Source: Candidatus Sulfopaludibacter sp. SbA3 (GTDB taxonomy: Bacteria > Acidobacteriota > Terriglobia > Bryobacterales > Bryobacteraceae). From it: a stretch of 8,989 nucleotides of DNA. A model generated the notes under the pieces. That model ran no database searches. It saw nothing but the letters and a program-made list of their open reading frames with translations, and was not told where the DNA came from. Made by a program: the position numbers and the translations under genes. Positions within the stretch are counted from its first letter, which is position 1. Each line of letters opens with the position of its first letter. Positions 6,946 through 8,989 of the stretch are shown piece after piece. The stretch is taken from assembly GCA_945900935.1 (NCBI GenBank), contig CAMDKT010000211.1, positions 1 through 8,989 on the forward strand, written 5' to 3'.

Positions 6946-7347
6946 GTGCAGACGCAGGAGCCAATCGAAATCGGCGACGCCATCGAGATCCCGGATGGGA
7001 TTGATAAGTCAGTGTCACCATCCCCTGCCGGCATTCCCAACAAGTTGTACTTCAAAATTGGGGAAGTCGCCCGGCTCACCGGAGTCAAGCCCTATGTTCT
7101 ACGGTATTGGGAGACGGAATTCAACGGACTCGGCCCGAAGAAATCCGGCACCAATCAGCGCCAGTACCGCCGTAAGGACGTTGAACTTGTTCTCGAAATC
7201 AAGCGCCTGCTCTACGAAAAGCGCTTTACCATTGAGGGCGCCCGCAAACATCTCGTTCAGCGAACGAAGGGCCTGCCCGGCATTCCCAAAGAGAAGATCG
7301 ATCCACTTCGAATAGAGCTCAAGGCGATCCTGGACCTGTTGCGGTAG
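6937..7347 (+). CDS. MerR-family transcriptional regulator
   Basis: A 136-residue DNA-binding protein, the only plus-strand gene. Residues 37-106 form the MerR winged helix: YFKIGEVARLTGVKPYVLRY (38-57) is the helix-turn-helix, WETEF follows, and KKSGTNQRQYRRKDVELVLE (68-87) is the wing and second helix pair. The short basic helical C-terminus has no cysteine cluster or evident effector-binding domain, so it is not a metal-sensing MerR such as CueR or MerR itself. Small MerR proteins of this kind are common in Acidobacteria and deltaproteobacteria, usually with unknown target. The start is uncertain: ATG at 6937 or GTG at 6946 give a 33-36-residue N-terminal extension with a six-residue repeat (IEIGDA/IEIPDG); neither has a proper Shine-Dalgarno. 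It is divergent to rlmB, and its last 29 bases are antisense to the end of motB. It may control the divergent operon or itself; this is unproven. Confidence 0.88.
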   Translation: MRRVQTQEPIEIGDAIEIPDGIDKSVSPSPAGIPNKLYFKIGEVARLTGVKPYVLRYWETEFNGLGPKKSGTNQRQYRRKDVELVLEIKRLLYEKRFTIEGARKHLVQRTKGLPGIPKEKIDPLRIELKAILDLLR

Positions 7348-8167
7348 GCGGGCCTAGTGTCCCCCCGGCTTTTTTGTGCGCTTCCGGCTTGGCGGCTCCA
7401 TTCGCATCTTTCTTCGCCGCGTCCGCCGGCTTCTTCGCCTCCGTCAAATGCTGCACAATGATCGAAATCCGGCGGTTCGACGGATCTTCCGCGTGGTCCT
7501 TTTTGCGCAGTGACTGATCGGCATACCCTCGGACCTGCGCCACTTGATGCAGGCCCACGCCATGGGCCTGCATGATGCGCCGCGCCGTATTCGCCCGGTC
7601 CGCGGAGAGCTCCCAATTGCTATATTCGCCGGCAAATTTCTTCGAGTCCGTATGCCCCTCAATTGACACTTTGTTCGGTAATTGGCCCACCTCTCGCGCC
7701 AGCCTGCCGAGAATCTCCGTTGCCTGCTCCGTCGGCACCGGACTCCCACTCTCAAAAAACGTACCTACATCGGATTCCAGCAGCTCAATACGAAGCCCTT
7801 CGCCCGACACCACCATCGAGATCTTGTCCTGCAACTCTTGGAATTTCGCCGACTCCCTCAACGACTGTGCGATCTTTTCCTTTAATTGCTCCATTTCCGC
7901 CGCCGCCAGATTCAGAGCATCCCCGCCAGAGCCGGACATGTTGCTTCCGATCAACTTCCCATTTCCCTCCGGATCCATGAAGTAACCCCCGATCGCCTTC
8001 TGCGTCTCCCGATTCGAATTCAGCAGCCAAAGTACCATGAACAGCGCCATCATCGCCGTCACGAAATCGGCATAGGCCACCTTCCACGCCCCGCCGTGAT
8101 GCGCGGCATGCCCGATCACCTTCTTGATGATGATGATCGGCTGTTCTTTCGCGTTGTCTTCCGCCAT
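7319..8167 (-). CDS. motB: flagellar motor stator protein MotB
   Basis: A 282-residue inner-membrane protein that, with MotA, forms the ion-conducting stator and anchors it to peptidoglycan. The N-terminus (HHGGAWKVAYADFVTAMMAL) leads into a single transmembrane helix (about 30-50) whose D34 in AYADF is the proton-binding aspartate; the AYADFVTAMMALF pattern is of the proton type, unlike sodium-type PomB. A linker/plug region follows, then an OmpA/MotB peptidoglycan-binding domain (about 125-240) with VSIEGHTDS (167-175), NWELSADRA (184-192) and NRRISIIV (231-238). After it comes a low-complexity Lys/Ala/Gly/Pro tail of about 40 residues. The ATG shares a base with the motA stop (TAATG), and AGGGAG lies about 10 bases upstream. 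The 3' end overlaps the convergent merR gene by 29 bp, which is unusual, and the tail is encoded opposite its candidate terminator. Confidence 0.96.
   Translation of the reverse strand: MAEDNAKEQPIIIIKKVIGHAAHHGGAWKVAYADFVTAMMALFMVLWLLNSNRETQKAIGGYFMDPEGNGKLIGSNMSGSGGDALNLAAAEMEQLKEKIAQSLRESAKFQELQDKISMVVSGEGLRIELLESDVGTFFESGSPVPTEQATEILGRLAREVGQLPNKVSIEGHTDSKKFAGEYSNWELSADRANTARRIMQAHGVGLHQVAQVRGYADQSLRKKDHAEDPSNRRISIIVQHLTEAKKPADAAKKDANGAAKPEAHKKAGGTLGPPTATGPGSP
7346..7375 (+). terminator. candidate rho-independent terminator of the merR gene
   Basis: Starting at the merR stop codon, a short GC stem can form: 7348-7352 with 7364-7369, with one bulged G, extendable by A7346-T7371 and a G-T pair. 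It encloses an 11-base loop and is followed by six T residues (7370-7375). This has the order expected of an intrinsic terminator in the plus direction. The stem is short and imperfect, so the call is tentative. The whole element lies within the motB coding sequence on the opposite strand. Confidence 0.35.
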
Positions 8168-8989
8168 TACGCAGGCGCTCCCTTACATGCCTTTTCCATC
8201 TCTATAAACGAAGGCCGCTCGTGCACCGGAATCGACCGCCGAGCAAACTCCACCGCCAGGGTCGGCGCCGCGCCGCGAATGAAACTGATTAACCCGATCC
8301 GCAGGAAGTTGTAGTACTCCCGCTCCGCCGCGTTCGTGTGGGCCATGTTCCCCGCGATCGGCCCGAAGAACCCATAACTCAGCAAAATTCCCAAAAACGT
8401 ACCCACCAGCGCCGCCGCCACGTGCTGGCCAATCGCTTCCGGCGGCCCGCCAAGCGCACCCATCGTGATCACAATTCCCAGTACTGCCGCGACAATTCCC
8501 AAGCCCGGAAATGCGTCGGAAACGATCGTCAACGCTGTCACCGGCGCCGTCTTCGCGTGGTGGTGGATCTCGATATCCAGCTCCATCATCTGGTCAATTT
8601 CAAAGTGCCCCACGCCCCCGGTGATACTCATCCGCAGCGTGTCGCACACAAAATGCACGGCATGATGATCCTTGATAAACTTCGGATACTTAGTGAAAAG
8701 CTCGCTTTTATCCGGCTCTTCCACGTCGGATTCCAGGCTCACCAGCCCGTTCTTCCGCGCTTGGTTGAAGATGTCATGCAACATCTTCAATTGCTCTAAA
8801 TAAAACGCCTTGCTATATGGCGAGCCCTTGAAAACCCCCAGCGCGCCCTTAAAAACACCCATCACGACGGGCAGTGGATTCCCGACGAGCAGTGACCCAA
8901 ACGCCGCCCCGCCGATGATCAGGAACTCGTACGGCTGAACCAACACCATGATGTTGCCGTGCGAAAGCAAGTATCCGCCCAGCACCGAC
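8167..8989 (-). CDS. motA: flagellar motor stator protein MotA (5' end outside window)
   Basis: The four-transmembrane ion-channel partner of MotB. About 274 codons are visible and the reading frame is open to the right edge. The GTG at 8983-8985 is an internal valine codon, not the start: MotA proteins have roughly 10-15 further residues before the GGYLL segment. Visible parts are the end of TM1 (GGYLLSHG) and TM2 (EFLIIGGAAFGSLLVG). The cytoplasmic loop has RKNGLVSLESDVEEP, matching the rotor-contacting Arg/Glu pair (R90/E98 of E. coli). TM3 contains DAFPGLGIVAAVLGIV and TM4 GTFLGILLSYGFFGPIAG; both channel prolines (P173 and P222 of E. coli) are present. The C-terminus has ERPSFIEME, as in E. 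coli-type MotA. It overlaps motB by one base, giving stoichiometric coupled expression. No other flagellar gene is seen, so the pair may stand apart from the main flagellar clusters. Confidence 0.95.
   Translation of the reverse strand, partial: SVLGGYLLSHGNIMVLVQPYEFLIIGGAAFGSLLVGNPLPVVMGVFKGALGVFKGSPYSKAFYLEQLKMLHDIFNQARKNGLVSLESDVEEPDKSELFTKYPKFIKDHHAVHFVCDTLRMSITGGVGHFEIDQMMELDIEIHHHAKTAPVTALTIVSDAFPGLGIVAAVLGIVITMGALGGPPEAIGQHVAAALVGTFLGILLSYGFFGPIAGNMAHTNAAEREYYNFLRIGLISFIRGAAPTLAVEFARRSIPVHERPSFIEMEKACKGAPA

Noticed and set aside
6936..7088. Upstream extension of the rlmB frame across the merR gene
   Set aside because: The extra residues are antisense to the conserved merR N-terminal region and bear no resemblance to the RlmB N-terminus, which starts just before GIHPV.
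8983..8985. GTG as the motA start
   Set aside because: The frame continues open to the window edge and MotA homologues have more residues before GGYLL, so this is an internal valine and the gene is cut by the window.
1..8989. Search for mobile elements, CRISPR arrays, tRNA/rRNA genes, toxin-antitoxin pairs or defence genes
   Set aside because: No transposase, integrase, terminal repeats, spaced direct repeats or RNA-gene signature was seen; coding genes fill the window almost completely.

Overview
The window is a densely packed bacterial chromosomal segment, moderately GC-rich by eye. It has nine protein-coding genes and almost no intergenic DNA. Eight genes lie on the minus strand and one, a MerR-type regulator, on the plus strand. 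Signal-peptide-bearing gamma-glutamyltranspeptidase, a peptidoglycan-anchored MotB and an S41/PDZ protease fit a Gram-negative (diderm), flagellated heterotroph. The style of the MerR protein and the gene mix recall Acidobacteriota (Solibacter/Bryobacter-like) or deltaproteobacterial lineages. That placement is an inference from family resemblance, not a demonstrated fact.

Layout, read in minus-strand transcription order. (1) 8989 down to 7319: motA (5' end outside the window) and motB, overlapping by one base; together they form a proton-type flagellar stator. (2) 6937-7347, plus strand: a small MerR-family regulator that converges on motB, with the two genes overlapping by 29 bp at their 3' ends; a candidate intrinsic terminator for the regulator lies inside the motB tail. 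(3) 6935 down to 1: seven co-directional genes with gaps of 1-17 bp or a 4-bp overlap. They are a TrmH/SpoU 2'-O-methyltransferase (RlmB-like), gamma-glutamyltranspeptidase, a sugar-phosphate isomerase/epimerase-like TIM barrel, asparaginyl-tRNA synthetase, arginase, D-Ala-D-Ala ligase and the N-terminal 147 residues of an S41 PDZ protease. The spacing strongly suggests one operon, read divergently from the merR gene.

How the genes may work together: the operon mixes translation functions (rRNA methylation, Asn-tRNA charging), amino-acid and nitrogen turnover (gamma-glutamyl cleavage, arginine hydrolysis) and envelope functions (D-Ala-D-Ala synthesis, periplasmic proteolysis). It reads as a housekeeping cluster, not a dedicated pathway. 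I found no mobile element, CRISPR array, tRNA/rRNA gene, prophage or defence-type system, and no clear previously undescribed system. The points most worth a second look are the two edges of the merR gene: divergent start codons one base apart at its 5' end, and an antisense overlap with a terminator overprinting the MotB tail at its 3' end. No gene-free stretch longer than about 20 bases exists under the start choices made here.
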